DNA of 64,000 nt, taken from assembly GCA_046347625.1 (NCBI GenBank), contig JAXMFU010000004.1, positions 620,001 through 684,000 on the forward strand, read 5' to 3'. Below are positions 9,374 to 19,433 of the stretch, piece by piece. The notes below the pieces were generated by a model that was not told where the DNA came from, made no database searches, and was given only the letters and a program-made list of their open reading frames with translations. The position numbers and the translations under genes are program-made. The DNA is from CAIMUS01 sp046347625. GTDB lineage: Bacteria > Pseudomonadota > Gammaproteobacteria > Competibacterales > Competibacteraceae. How positions within the stretch are numbered: position 1 is the stretch's first letter; each line of letters opens with the position of its first letter.

Positions 9374-9823
9374 ATGAGAAGCGTCTTTAATGTCCTACTT
9401 TTTGGAACGCTTTTGGCCGCCGTGACCAACGCGTGTATCACCGATCACTGGAACGGTGCGCCTTGGGGCTTGCCTGGATCAAGGGGCGGTCCCCTGTGTA
9501 GCCCGATGGATGGCCCCATGCATGGCGGGATGATGAGAGGCATGAGGGGGGCTACCCCAATGCCTTCTACCGGGGGTCGAGAAGCCTGGCTGGAACCGAA
9601 TTCACCCGATGCCACGCTATTCAATCACTACTGTAACCAGTGCCATGCCCTTCCCAGTCCGGCACAGCATACCCGTGTCGAATGGCCGGCGGTCGTCGCG
9701 CGCATGAGGGCACACATGCAGGAGTTAAGTCAACAAGTCCAGGTACCGGCCCCACCGGAACTGGAGAAAATTATCGCTTACTTACAAAAGAATGCCTCTT
9801 CATCCGTTGGTGCAAGGGAATAG
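9374..9823 (+). CDS. Small secreted c-type cytochrome
   Basis: 149 aa from the ATG at 9374, which sits 11 nt after AGGAGG. The GTG at 9365 is too close to that RBS. The N-terminus is a signal peptide (MRSVFNVLLFGTLLAAVTNAC) ending at a Cys, so it may be a lipoprotein. A Gly/Met-rich linker (MHGGMMRGMRG) leads to a single heme c site, CNQCH (in FNHYCNQCHALPSPAQ). Downstream W..VV.RM (WPAVVARMRAHM) supplies the Met typical of the distal ligand region, and the C-terminus is helical (LEKIIAYLQKNA). Expected role: periplasmic electron carrier. It lies near metal-efflux genes but no operon partner is obvious. Confidence 0.8.
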   Translation: MRSVFNVLLFGTLLAAVTNACITDHWNGAPWGLPGSRGGPLCSPMDGPMHGGMMRGMRGATPMPSTGGREAWLEPNSPDATLFNHYCNQCHALPSPAQHTRVEWPAVVARMRAHMQELSQQVQVPAPPELEKIIAYLQKNASSSVGARE

Positions 9824-9899
9824 GGTAATACTCGCGACCCTGGAGAGAGCCGATTAAGGCCATGCCCTGTTGATCCATTCACGCTTGAAAGGAGAGTTT

Positions 9900-9983
9900 A
9901 TGTGTAAAGTTAACGCCCTAAGAAATACCGGTCTTGCCGCTACAGGGGTCGCCGCTTCGCTTGGCGCACGGGCTAATGCATGA
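9900..9983 (+). pseudogene. Truncated secreted-protein gene (signal peptide only)
   Basis: An excellent RBS (AGGAG, about 7 nt before the ATG) drives a 27-codon frame, MCKVNALRNTGLAATGVAASL...ANA, which is a complete-looking signal peptide with an ANA cleavage site and then a stop. The stop lies in the left end of an inverted-repeat element, so the mature protein appears to have been lost when that element arrived. Confidence 0.45.
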
Positions 9984-10091
9984 AATTTTTAAATCTATTT
10001 ATAATCAATGCCTTATATTAATTTCGAGAATTCATTTCGATGACGTAACCTGCTGATTAACCTGAAAAAGTGGCATTTCATGCGTTAGCCC
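9970..10091. repeat. 122-bp miniature inverted-repeat element
   Basis: Left end GGGCTAATGCATGAAAT at 9970-9986. The complement of the right end (10075-10091) is GGGCTAACGCATGAAAT: 16 of 17 match. AT-rich, non-coding interior. It cuts off the short secreted-protein gene at 9900. Confidence 0.6.
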
Positions 10092-10110
10092 TGGGGCTTT
10101 AGGCAGTTGA

Positions 10111-11080
10111 TCAATCCCTATGCCGAGCTGGCTCAGCATGAATGATAATACGTCGCGCCTCGGGAAGCGGCTCATACAAGCGATACTCAAGGCGGGTAAC
10201 GGTATCGTGCACCTGTTCTAGCCCCGCCTCATCCTGGAAGCAGCAGTGGAAGGCGATATGCAGACCGCTGCTTACCGCGCGCACTTGGATATTATGGATA
10301 TCGATCAGATCGGGCGCCGTCCGGGTCTGCTGTAACAGCGCCTCTGTTATCACCGCCAGCCGCTCTGGATTGACGGGATGGGCCTCCTCGACGAGATCAG
10401 CCAGGCGTGGATCGAGGTGGCTTTCAATGAGCACCGCCTCACCCAATTCAGCACGAATGGCGGCTTCAATGGTCGAGGCGAGAGTGTGAGCTTCCTTAAT
10501 ACTTAAGGTTCCATCAACCTCCAGATCGAAACTTACGCAAATCCGCCCTTCGATACGATCCACCATGACATGGTGGGCGGCAACATCGTGCCCGGCGGCA
10601 ATCAAGCGGACCTGATCAGCGATTGTCTCGTTATCGAGCACCAGTGGCTGAGTATGCACCAGGACGGCCGCATCGGGTAGCGCGGTATGGATGCATGCGA
10701 CCACTTCACTCGAGATCGTGCGGGACTGCTGCATCGAGAGCGTACGTCCGTAGCTGTTCCACCGCCTCCTTGATGATCCAAATACTCGTTACGAACAGCA
10801 ACCCGGTCTCAACCAGGGCCGAGATGCTCTCGATTTTGGCATGCCCATAGGGATGACACGCGTCAACGGGGTTGTCACTGACGCGTACCGCGAAATAGGT
10901 TAACGTGGCCGCAGCGAAATCAAGCAAGGAGTGCGCTGCCGCGGATAAAATGCCGAGGCTCCCGGTCAGTAGTCCGACCATCAGTTTCATCAACGTCAGG
11001 ACAATGCTGGCAAAGACTGAACTCAACGCGACTGATTCTTTTTCGCGACTGACACTTTCCACGCTGGGTAACTCCCTCAA
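10111..11080 (-). pseudogene. Cation diffusion facilitator (CDF), internally deleted
   Basis: The N-terminal half (10706-11080) has the CDF start: TMs around VFASIVLTLMKLMVGLLTG, the metal-site segment AHSLLDFAAATLTYFAV, HPYGHAKIES (the conserved HP.GH.K.E) and one further TM. It then runs out of frame. The C-terminal half (10111-10734) gives the cytoplasmic dimerisation domain (CIHTALPDAAVLVHTQP), with a second ferredoxin-like stretch after it (LIDIHNIQVRAVSSG). TM4-6, which should carry the second metal ligands (HxxxD), are missing between them. Hence an internal deletion plus frameshift, and no function expected. The P-type ATPase gene lies just upstream on the same strand. Confidence 0.8.
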
Positions 11081-11163
11081 GACGATGAATTCAGCGCGAC
11101 GAGCACGCTGGTGACACTGGCTCAGGCGAGTAGGGAGTGGCTTACCTTACCTGCCGGCAGACC

Positions 11164-13458
11164 TTATCCCTCATCCACCACGGTTGCAAAGATTTCTTCC
11201 TCTTGCGCAAAATGCAGCCGGAGAATCGCGCTGAGACTGTAGAGTACCCGCTGCAAGTCGCGCCGATCTTCTGGTTCAGGTCCTTCGGCAGGGAGATCGG
11301 CAACGAGCCGGGTATCAAGTCGCCACAGATGCGCGATCTCCCGATGGGTTCTGCTCATGGTCCCCATCGGATCCTCTCCACCCAAGAGTTCCGCCAGTAC
11401 AGGATAAAGTTCCGCATCGTCGCGGCTCTCATGGGGTAACAGCTGCTCACGCAACAGGTGGTCCACGGCGTGCAGTTCAGTACGGGCCGCTTGCGGTTCG
11501 AGCCTGTCGAGCCGGTCCGCCACGGTTCTGATCCGGTCCAGGATCGGGTAAAGTTCCCGATGTTCGGACTGCAATCGTTGCGCAGTGGTATGGGCAAGGA
11601 CCTTGTCGATACTTCGCAAGCGACCCTGACCGAGGGCGCGCAGCGCATTCAGTATCACTATCACGTCAATCCCTTCCTGCATCAGCGCACCGACCACCGG
11701 TGCCAGTAACCCCTGCGCCGCCACCAGCATGGCAGCCACGGACAGCCCCATGCCAACGATGACGCTTTGTAACGCGAGGCCACGCGCACGTCGGGTGATC
11801 AGCAAGGCTTCGGTGAGTCGGTCGAGCCGATCGACCAGGAGCACCACATCGGCTGCCTCGGAGGCGGCGGCGGCGCCCCGTGCGCCCATCGCAACCCCGA
11901 CATCGGCCGCAGCGAGCGCAGGGGCATCATTGACGCCGTCACCGACCATGATAGTGACCGCATCGGCACGCTCGGCCAATACCGCGGCCACCTTGTCCTG
12001 GGGAGCGCGTTCGGCCAACACGCCATCGACACCCACTGCCGCTGCGATCGTCTCGGCGACATCCTGCCGGTCGCCGCTGACCATCAGGATTTTTTCGATC
12101 CCGGCCTGACGCAGGGAGCGCAACGCTTTCGGCGTCTCCAATCTGATTTCATCAGCCAGCAGGAGCGCCCCGGCCAAGGCGCCATCGATGGCCACAAATA
12201 CCCCCGAGGCGCCCTCGTAGGCCATGCGCTTCAGGAGCCGGCGCGCCCAGGGTGAGGGTGGCATTCCGCCAGCGACCCAGGCGAGGCTGCCAAGCCTCAC
12301 CTGATAACCGTCCACAGTACCTTTCAGTCCTGCGCCGGGTTGCTCTTCTACCGCCGAAGGCACCGTCAAGTTGAGCTGTTGCTCCCGGGCGGCGGCGACG
12401 ATCGCCGCCGCCAGCACGTGCTGAGAGAACTGATCAAGGGCTGCCGCCAAGCGTAATACCGTGGTCGCATCGAACACGCTGCAGGTCTCGATCGCCGTCA
12501 GCCGTGCTCGCCCCGTGGTCAGCGTCCCAGTCTTGTCGAACAGCAACACGCGGGCGCGAGCCAGGGTCTCCAGGGCACCACCACCCTTGATCAGGATACC
12601 CCGCCGGGCGGCCCGGGAAATGCCAGAGACAATCGCCACCGGCGCCGCCAGGATGAGGGGGCACGGGGTGGCCACGACCAGGACTGCCAGCGCACGCACC
12701 GGTTCACCCGACAGCACCCAGGTTAGTCCTGCCAACCCCAGTGTCAGGGGCACGAACAACAGGGCATAACGATCTGCCAAGCGCACGAACGGTGCCTTGG
12801 TGGTCTGCGCGGCTTCGACCAGGCAGATGACCCCGGCATAGGTACTGTTGGCGGCGGTCACAAGGGCGCGCAGGTCGAACGGGCCACCGGCGTTGACCGT
12901 GTCGCTCCGCACCTGCTCGCCCATCCTTCGCTCGATCGGTAAGGACTCGCCGGTGAGCGCCGACTCGTCGAGCACGGCGGATGCGGTCAACACCAAACCG
13001 TCGACCGGTACGATCTCACCACTCTTGACGAGGAGTTGATCACCCGGTTGCACCGTTTCGACAGGTATCTGGATCAAGGCGCCTTGTTCGTACCGATACG
13101 CGAGTCGCGGCGCCCGTTCCAGCAACGCCGACAGTTCCCGCCGCGCCCGCGCCTCGGCATACTCCTCGAGCGCCCGGCCACTCGCAAACATCAGAGCGAT
13201 GACCGCGCCGGCCAGATATTCCCGAAGCAGGATGGCTCCGGCCATGGCCAGGACCGCGACGATGTCGACGCCGGTCTTTCCCTGACGGAGGTCCTGGACA
13301 ATGGCCACCAGGAGGGAACAGAGGACCAGGACAATGGTGGCCAGCCAGGTGGCCTCGGCCACATCGATGGCTCCGACCAGCCAAGCTCCGCCGCCCACCG
13401 CCAGCCCCAGCGCCGCCAGAATCAACAGGATCAACTGCTTGGACTGGACAAGGCACAT
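11164..13458 (-). CDS. P1B-5-type heavy-metal ATPase with hemerythrin domain
   Basis: 764 aa. Membrane pump without an N-terminal HMA domain. The catalytic signatures are complete: TGES (169-172), the TM4 metal motif TPCPL (264-268), the phosphorylation site DKTGT (308-312) and hinge GDGVNDAP (506-513). After the last TM pair the protein continues into a helical-bundle domain (about 618-764). It carries SEHREL, LLPHESRDDAELYP, SRTHREIAH and LRLHFAQEEEIF, the His/Glu pattern of hemerythrin (HHE) domains that bind a di-iron centre. TPCP in TM4 plus a soluble hemerythrin tail is the published description of P1B-5 ATPases. Substrate uncertain; Ni, Co or Fe have been discussed for the subgroup. 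The broken CDF gene follows it. Confidence 0.9.
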   Translation of the reverse strand: MCLVQSKQLILLILAALGLAVGGGAWLVGAIDVAEATWLATIVLVLCSLLVAIVQDLRQGKTGVDIVAVLAMAGAILLREYLAGAVIALMFASGRALEEYAEARARRELSALLERAPRLAYRYEQGALIQIPVETVQPGDQLLVKSGEIVPVDGLVLTASAVLDESALTGESLPIERRMGEQVRSDTVNAGGPFDLRALVTAANSTYAGVICLVEAAQTTKAPFVRLADRYALLFVPLTLGLAGLTWVLSGEPVRALAVLVVATPCPLILAAPVAIVSGISRAARRGILIKGGGALETLARARVLLFDKTGTLTTGRARLTAIETCSVFDATTVLRLAAALDQFSQHVLAAAIVAAAREQQLNLTVPSAVEEQPGAGLKGTVDGYQVRLGSLAWVAGGMPPSPWARRLLKRMAYEGASGVFVAIDGALAGALLLADEIRLETPKALRSLRQAGIEKILMVSGDRQDVAETIAAAVGVDGVLAERAPQDKVAAVLAERADAVTIMVGDGVNDAPALAAADVGVAMGARGAAAASEAADVVLLVDRLDRLTEALLITRRARGLALQSVIVGMGLSVAAMLVAAQGLLAPVVGALMQEGIDVIVILNALRALGQGRLRSIDKVLAHTTAQRLQSEHRELYPILDRIRTVADRLDRLEPQAARTELHAVDHLLREQLLPHESRDDAELYPVLAELLGGEDPMGTMSRTHREIAHLWRLDTRLVADLPAEGPEPEDRRDLQRVLYSLSAILRLHFAQEEEIFATVVDEG

Positions 13459-13654
13459 GTACGGCTGCTTTGAAAGACCACGTGAGTTCTCAGGGTCGGA
13501 TTGTCTTTATTGAATTTGGGGTTTTGGGAGCACTGGAACAGAAAAAGCATCAAGTCAACGGCATCTATAAAATGCTCAACCCATCAGACAACCCCACTTT
13601 CTGTCCAATGGCTACTCAAACCCTGGATTCGCTCCGCTCGCCCTCATCTACGCA

Positions 13655-13948
13655 CTATTCCAGCAGATCGCCTGGCGTCGGTGGCAGCCGTGGCATGGTC
13701 TGCTGTGGGAATTCGCCGGTAAGGGACTGCAGGAAAGCAACGATATCCTTGACCTGATCGTCGCTCAGGTCCTTGTTGAGTTGGGTTTTGGCCATCACCC
13801 GTACCGCTTCCTCCAGCGACTTGACCGAGCCGTTATGGAAATAAGGCGCGGTATAGACCCTACATTCCGCACACCTTCTATCCAGAATTGGAATATAAGG
13901 CCACATAGCGTTCTCCCAGCACGGCCAACAGCTGGCGTTAGGGTTCAT
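13655..13948 (-). pseudogene. Di-heme cytochrome c peroxidase/MauG, C-terminal fragment
   Basis: The end of the family is clear: YTAPYFHNGSVKSLEEAV, then LSDDQVKDIVAFLQSLTGEFP. The upstream RNVG that should join directly to YTAPY lies in another frame (about 13850-13860), so there is a one-base indel. Beyond about 13890 the gene is cut off by the neighbouring IS1634 element. Periplasmic peroxidase or maturation enzyme in the intact state; here only about 80 residues are left. Confidence 0.75.
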
Positions 13949-15550
13949 TCAGATTCAGCACCAGGAGCTGTTCCTGAGCAGTGACTAACAGATGAATACC
14001 CGTGAAACACTGGAACACCCAGCGGGCCGTCGGCGTGCGCGTTGGCTGTCCTTTCTGATTCGGGAAGGTTTGGTCGTGCTGTTGCAGGGCTTGCCGAAGG
14101 CGGTATTCCAGGGCGGCATAGACCAGCAGGCACAGGGTCATAACCATCATCAGTGCCATGGTCCGTTTGGGAGACTTCAAGTACAGGGTGGAGGCCAGGA
14201 ACAGCGGGTCCTTCAGGAAGCGGAAACCCCGTTCGACTGTTTGCTGATCTTGGTAGGCGCGGAGCAGTTCGTCGGCCGGCAGGGCCTGGGAATCCACCTG
14301 ATGGGTCGCCAGGATAAAGCAACTTTTCTGTTGCCGCTTCCGGCAGTACTGTTCTGGGAGTGACGCCAGGGCCCCGTCGATCCGATAGGTGATCTCGTCC
14401 GGCTGTCGGCCTTTAGTCGGACGACCCGCCCGCCGATAACGCGGTGCCGCCACGATCTGGCTGTCTACCACGGTGGTGAGCGTCAAGGTTTTCTCGAACG
14501 CGGCCAGGGCATTCCGGGCATCGGTTTCACCGGTGAAGTCCTGCCGGCAGAGTTGCTCGAAGGCCTTGAGATTCGCGTGGCTTTGCTTGAGACTCTGTTT
14601 CCGCACCGTGCCCAGGGCACGCTGGTAAGCCGGCGGCGACCCGTCCCCCGGTTAAACCGGGGGATCAGCCAGCGCTGTTTAACCCCGGCGTAGGTGACAC
14701 ACCGGCTGCACTGGGCGGCGATATCGGGGGTTTGCCGCCACGCGGGGGCGACTGTGTGAATCAGTGCCCGGGCCAAGCTCAGGGTTTCCGGCACTCGGCT
14801 AAACCAGAAAAAGTCCTGCATCTGCGGCAGGGTTGCGGCGGTGTACAGGGCACTATCAGCGCCCAGATACTCCAACCCGACCTCGGTCTTGAGTTGACCG
14901 AGGGGCGCCTTGATCGTGTCGCGGAAACTGACGTTGTCGCTGCGGTTGCCGTTTAAGGGTGCCATCAGCAGAGGAATGCCGGCCTGCCGCTCCACGATCA
15001 ATTGCAAGACCACTTGATTTAAATCGGGGCGATGGTCACGGCTGTAGCCCCGGGTGATCTGCACCACGCCCTCGTCCGGCTCGGTCTCACGGTTATACTG
15101 CCCGTCGGTGTGAAAACGGGTGGTATCCAGGTGGCCAAAGCGACACACCAGACCCAACCGCTGCACCACCTGGACGGCCAGCAGGGGATAGAGCTGATTC
15201 ACCCCATACTCGTACAACGCATCCAGATGCCGGCCCAGCACATCGTCGTCGAGGTGCTCCGCCTGAATCCCGGGACCCAACAATCGCTCCAGCGGTTTGC
15301 CCTCGAAGACGTGGGGAGTCAGATCCAGCGCCCGGTTCACAAAACCTAAGCCATTTAAAATCATGGCCTTGACGCCCGTGCCCACGGATACGGTCCGTTT
15401 GTCACGGTCTTGTACGATCATGCGATCAATCAGTTCGGCTATCCCCAGTTCGTCGCACATGCCGGCTACCACACCCAAATGATCCAGCGTGTAGCTCTTA
15501 TACTGCAGTGGCGGCGCCATCGTGCCGGTTTCGATATGAGCGGCCATCAC
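13938..15550 (-). pseudogene. IS1634-family transposase, frameshifted
   Basis: The first part (15550 down to about 14640) starts YTLDHLGVVAGMCDELGI and runs through LDTTRFHTDG (first Asp region) and LEYLGADSALYTA (second Asp). The frame then breaks in a C/G run at about 14640-14652. The second part (14606-13938) continues with KSCFILATHQVDSQALPADELLRAYQDQQTVERGFRFLKDPLF, which holds the catalytic Glu (TVERGFRFLKD), and the hydrophobic tail. One frameshift separates two otherwise good halves. Inserted in the MauG gene. Confidence 0.85.
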
Positions 15551-15770
15551 GTCTTCCTCCGCGGTGGTGATCTCAAAAAGCGCTATTGATAGGGTGGTGG
15601 CACGAAATTATCAAGTTATCATAATGGGTATGCGGAATGTAGGTTATACTGACCAAGTCTTTCAGTTGTTGGTTGGACAGCCGAAATTGATGGGGCAGAA
15701 TACGGGGATCGTGCAACCGCTCTGGTACCGCTTCGGGCGCTGTTTTAAACGCTGTCCATTACACACATCT

Positions 15771-17138
15771 CTAACCGGTTGATTGGGAATGTATTTCAGA
15801 CATCAATTGCATGCCCCACGCCAAGTCTCGTGCCCGTTGCAAACCGATCCAAAGGGCCTTGGGACCGGGCGGCCCATCGTGCTTGCGCCCTAAGTGACCG
15901 CCCAGGCGTGCGATCCAACCGAGCATGATAGGTAGCGGCGGTGGGGTTACGGGTGGCGGTCGGCGGTGAATCGCGACGTAGACGGCGTGCCATTCGGCCG
16001 GGTCCAGGACGGCATCACCCGGCAGGTCGGGGGTCGCCCGCCCCAGCAGGGTCAGGTACTGAATCCGCCAGGCGATGATCAGATACAGCGCCAAGGCCGG
16101 TTCCAGCCGCTCCAGGGGACTCAGTTGCAACCCTTCCACCCGGCAACCGGTTTTAAAAATTCTGAAAAAAACCTCGATACTCCAGCGCCTTCCGTACCAT
16201 TGGAGCAGCTCGGCTGCGTGCTCCAGGGTCGTGGCCAGGCGGTTGGTGAGCAGCCGCCAGTCGAGCGGCTCGACCCCGGCGGGTGGGGCTTCTTCGCGCG
16301 CCCGCAGCGCGGTCACCGTGACCGCTTCGCCGCCCTTGGGTCGCAGGGTCACGCGTGTCGCCCGCACGGTCAGCACCACCGGCCGGCTCGGCCGCCCCGG
16401 TCGGGCGGGGAGGGTGAACGTCACTTCCCCCAAGACCGGGCCCTTGGCCAGCCGGTCCCAGCGTTGGTCGCCCTCCGCCAGGCAGCGGTTGTGGGTGGCC
16501 CGGATCAGCCAGTCGATACCTGGCCAGCGGCCGGCACGCCCCATGAAGTCATGACTATCACATTCCCGATCAGCGACATAGACCAAGCGGGTATCCGGCA
16601 AGGTGGCCGCCAGTTCCGCGCAGCGCTCGAACCCTTCCAGCCAGCGCATGCTCTCTTTAGCCGCGATCGGCCAGTGGCGTTTGTCATCGCCAAAGGTCTC
16701 TCGGTCGCGCGCCCACCACCAGGCATCCAGCACCCCCAGCGGCGCCCCGTCCGGCGTCACCGCTAAGGTAGGATGCACGTACAGCCCGTGTTGTCGCCAA
16801 TAGCTCGGCGGTCCCAGCCCGCCAATGCCCGGCTGAGAAGTAAAATCCAACTCGGTCGTGTCCTGGACACCCAGCACCACCCGATGGGCTCGCATCCGCT
16901 CGACACTCCACGCCCAGTGCGGTGCCAGGACCGATTCCCAGTCGACGTTCTCGTGTGCCAGCAGCCGATACGCGGCTTGGGTTTCTGCCCAGCCCCCGCA
17001 CGCCACCGGAATGCTCGCGCCGGGCTGCGCGCCCAGCGGTTCCGCCACCCGCACCAACCGCCGGTTCAGCCGGGCATCGCCCAAGTCCGCTCCTGCCAGT
17101 TCCGCCGCTGCCCAACTAACCGCCGCCGTGTCCGTCAT
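15771..17138 (-). CDS. IS4-family transposase (IS50-like group)
   Basis: 455 aa, apparently full length. N-terminal AGADLGDARLNRRLVRVAE is the Tn5-type DNA-binding start. First catalytic Asp in GVQDTTELDF, second in YVADRECDSHDFMGRA, and Glu in YGRRWSIEVFFRIFKTGCRVE (the YREK-like signature of IS4). The C-terminal domain (AWRIQYLTLLGRATP...) is typical of the IS50 group. A short relic of the first 20 codons of a related element occurs at 34994-35056. Confidence 0.88.
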   Translation of the reverse strand: MTDTAAVSWAAAELAGADLGDARLNRRLVRVAEPLGAQPGASIPVACGGWAETQAAYRLLAHENVDWESVLAPHWAWSVERMRAHRVVLGVQDTTELDFTSQPGIGGLGPPSYWRQHGLYVHPTLAVTPDGAPLGVLDAWWWARDRETFGDDKRHWPIAAKESMRWLEGFERCAELAATLPDTRLVYVADRECDSHDFMGRAGRWPGIDWLIRATHNRCLAEGDQRWDRLAKGPVLGEVTFTLPARPGRPSRPVVLTVRATRVTLRPKGGEAVTVTALRAREEAPPAGVEPLDWRLLTNRLATTLEHAAELLQWYGRRWSIEVFFRIFKTGCRVEGLQLSPLERLEPALALYLIIAWRIQYLTLLGRATPDLPGDAVLDPAEWHAVYVAIHRRPPPVTPPPLPIMLGWIARLGGHLGRKHDGPPGPKALWIGLQRARDLAWGMQLMSEIHSQSTG

Positions 17139-17241
17139 CGCTTGTACCTCAGTCGTCTGTATTACCCCCCTAGCGCGACTTTCGGAAGAAGCTTCTTTGT
17201 CCCCACCTAAGCTTTTGATCTAAAAAATTTTTTAGGCAATT

Positions 17242-18341
17242 TCATGTATACACAAACGGGGGTTTGGCAGGGACGAGATGGCGAAATAACCGCCATGCCT
17301 CGGGATCACTTTGCTCCAACTGCCACTGACATGGCGGGGTCTCCCCAGGGGTGAGGGGCGCGCGGAGTACCATCGCCAGCCGGATGCTGCCGAGCAAGTC
17401 TAACAGACCGGATAAGCCCTGCGAATAGCCCAACTGACGCGCTTCCTACTCGACGACCCGCCCTAAGAGGAGTCCCAATAAACAGATGAACGTATGGACC
17501 CGAATTTTTGGGCCGGTCCAGTGAAACTGAGGACGTACCGCACAATGATCCTCATCTTTGAGTTGTTGAAAGGTCCGTTCGACATGGCTTTGGCCGCGAT
17601 ACGCCAGGATAATCTCCTCATCCGACCCGCTATGGCGGTCGGTGATCAGCAGGCGTTTCCCGAAAACCTCGGTCTCCAGCTGCTGGCGTACCGCTTCATC
17701 AATCTCATAGTGCAAGCGTTCCGCGCCTTGGCGCTGGAGATCATACGTGAGGTGCAAGACTTGCTTCAGATAGGGTCCGGTTAACAGCCGCTCAATGCGG
17801 CGTGGTGCCGCGGCGAGGGTCCGCGGGCCACTCCGCGGTTTGGCCAATTGCGCCTGCCAGGTCGCCAGTTCCATCAGCCGTTTGTTCAGTTGCTGTTGTA
17901 ACCCCCGTCGCTGACCCGCCGCCAGGGTCTCGCTGAGAAATAACACCACCGTGCGCTCGCGACCCCAAATTTCGCGTTGCAAGCGCACCCACGGCAGCGG
18001 GCCAAGGGGGCTATCGCGCAACGGCTGGTACGCACTTCGGGGGATCGCCATCAACTCTGGGTGATGCGCCGGCACCAACGACGCCACAGAGCCAAACGGC
18101 GAGGCATCCACCAGCGCCTGGTTGGCCTTGGAATAATTGCCCTTGTCGTACACCAGGGTGATGCTCTCCAGCGACAGGGACAAGGCTTCCAACCGTTCGC
18201 GGATCCGCGTCAGCGAGTCGGGATAAGCCGTGACATCGACGCCGTTGCCTTCATAGACCCGCGCACACAACGGAATCTGCCCTTCCCGCGAGACCAACAG
18301 GGCCAGACTGAATAAGCGTAAGTCACGGCGTTTTCGGTAGT
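17242..18341 (-). pseudogene. IS1634-like transposase, 5'-truncated
   Basis: The reading frame enters at about 18341, directly at the end of the IS3 element (YLDNYRKRRDLRLFSLALLVSREG), so the N-terminal third has been removed. The second catalytic Asp region (ITLVYDKGNYSKANQ) and the Glu region (GQSHVERTFQQLKDEDHCAVRP) are present. An in-frame TAG after LLGRVVE (17446-17448) interrupts it before the final block (RQLGYSQGLSGLLDLLGSIR). Not functional. Confidence 0.82.
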
Positions 18342-18365
18342 TGTCAAGGTAGTTGTCGCCTCTAC

Positions 18366-19433
18366 TTACTTGGCCTGTGACTTGCTTGTGGGCGAATCGA
18401 CCACCTCGGCGCTAGGGTTGAGCCAGACTTCAGGGATCGGTTGCCAGTTCCGCAGAGCTCCTGACCAGCGCTCCGGATGGCGCGCGCGGGCCTGTTCATA
18501 GATTGCCTGACGGTGGGCGAGAAGGGCTTGATCCAGCCCCGCGTGGCGCTGTTGAGGCGTGACGAAGCGAATCCCACTGTGATGGTGGACCGTGTTGTCG
18601 CCGTCCACGAACCGTTGCATCCAGGTACGGGCCTCTTCCAGGGAGGCAAAGCCTGCGGCCGGATAGGCCGGACAGTACTTACCGGTGCGAAACCGGGCCT
18701 CGGAATACGGGTTATCGTTGCGGGTTCGGGGCCGGCTAGAGGAAGTCGCGATGCCCAAGCGGTAGCGGGTCTCCAACAAGGTCTCACCCTTCATCGGGCT
18801 GCCGTTGTCGGCATGTAGCACCAGAGGCTGGTCGATACAGCGTTCGCTAAGCACGGTGCGACTCACCACGGCGGCGGCGTGCTCGGCCGACTCGCACGGA
18901 TACACTTCCCAGCCGACGATCTTCCGGCTATCGAGATCCAGGATCAGGTAGAGGTAGAAGAACAACCCCGTGACCGGTCCCGGTAGCCCGCTAATATCCC
19001 AGGTCCACCCGTGGTTGGGGGCGCGTGCTACCAGTCGGGGTGGCTCCACCGGGGGCCGGGGCCGCCGGCCCCGGCCCCGAGAGGGCTGCTCATCCGCCGC
19101 CCGGAGGAGCCGGTAGAAACTTGATTCCGAGGCGAGATACCGGCCCTCATCCGCCAGCCGCGGCACGAGTTGCCCCGGGGGTAAGCTGGCATCCGCCGGC
19201 TCATGACAGACGGCGAGCACCGGCGCCCGCTCTTCCGGACTCAGCTTGTTGGCCGGTTCGGGACGCACGGCAACGGGGCGACCATCGACCTGGACCGTCT
19301 CAGCGGCGGTCCAGCGCCGATAGGTGCGCAGGTCAATCCCGATCTCGGCACACGCCCGGCTCCAGCGCGCGCCGGCGCGGTGGGCTTCCTCGATCAGCGC
19401 CACGGCCTGCTGGCGATCGGGGGTGCTGATCAT
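18366..19433 (-). CDS. IS3-family transposase OrfB (catalytic)
   Basis: 355 aa with an rve-type integrase core. First Asp in GWTWDISGLPGP, second in LVLHADNGSPMKG, and Glu in RNDNPYSEARFRTGKY. Tail HSGIRFVTPQQRHAGLDQALLAHRQAIYEQARARHPERW. N-terminal HTH_21-like segment ESSFYRLLRAADEQ. Its ATG overlaps the stop of orfA (ATGA at 19430-19433), so it could be made by termination-reinitiation rather than by the usual frameshift. Confidence 0.92.
   Translation of the reverse strand: MISTPDRQQAVALIEEAHRAGARWSRACAEIGIDLRTYRRWTAAETVQVDGRPVAVRPEPANKLSPEERAPVLAVCHEPADASLPPGQLVPRLADEGRYLASESSFYRLLRAADEQPSRGRGRRPRPPVEPPRLVARAPNHGWTWDISGLPGPVTGLFFYLYLILDLDSRKIVGWEVYPCESAEHAAAVVSRTVLSERCIDQPLVLHADNGSPMKGETLLETRYRLGIATSSSRPRTRNDNPYSEARFRTGKYCPAYPAAGFASLEEARTWMQRFVDGDNTVHHHSGIRFVTPQQRHAGLDQALLAHRQAIYEQARARHPERWSGALRNWQPIPEVWLNPSAEVVDSPTSKSQAK

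Noticed and set aside
15600..15660. Plus-strand RNVGYT as a second MauG fragment
   Set aside because: A shared 13-base string (TGCGGAATGTAGG) with the fragment at 13860 is suggestive, but flanking codons show no cytochrome peroxidase pattern.
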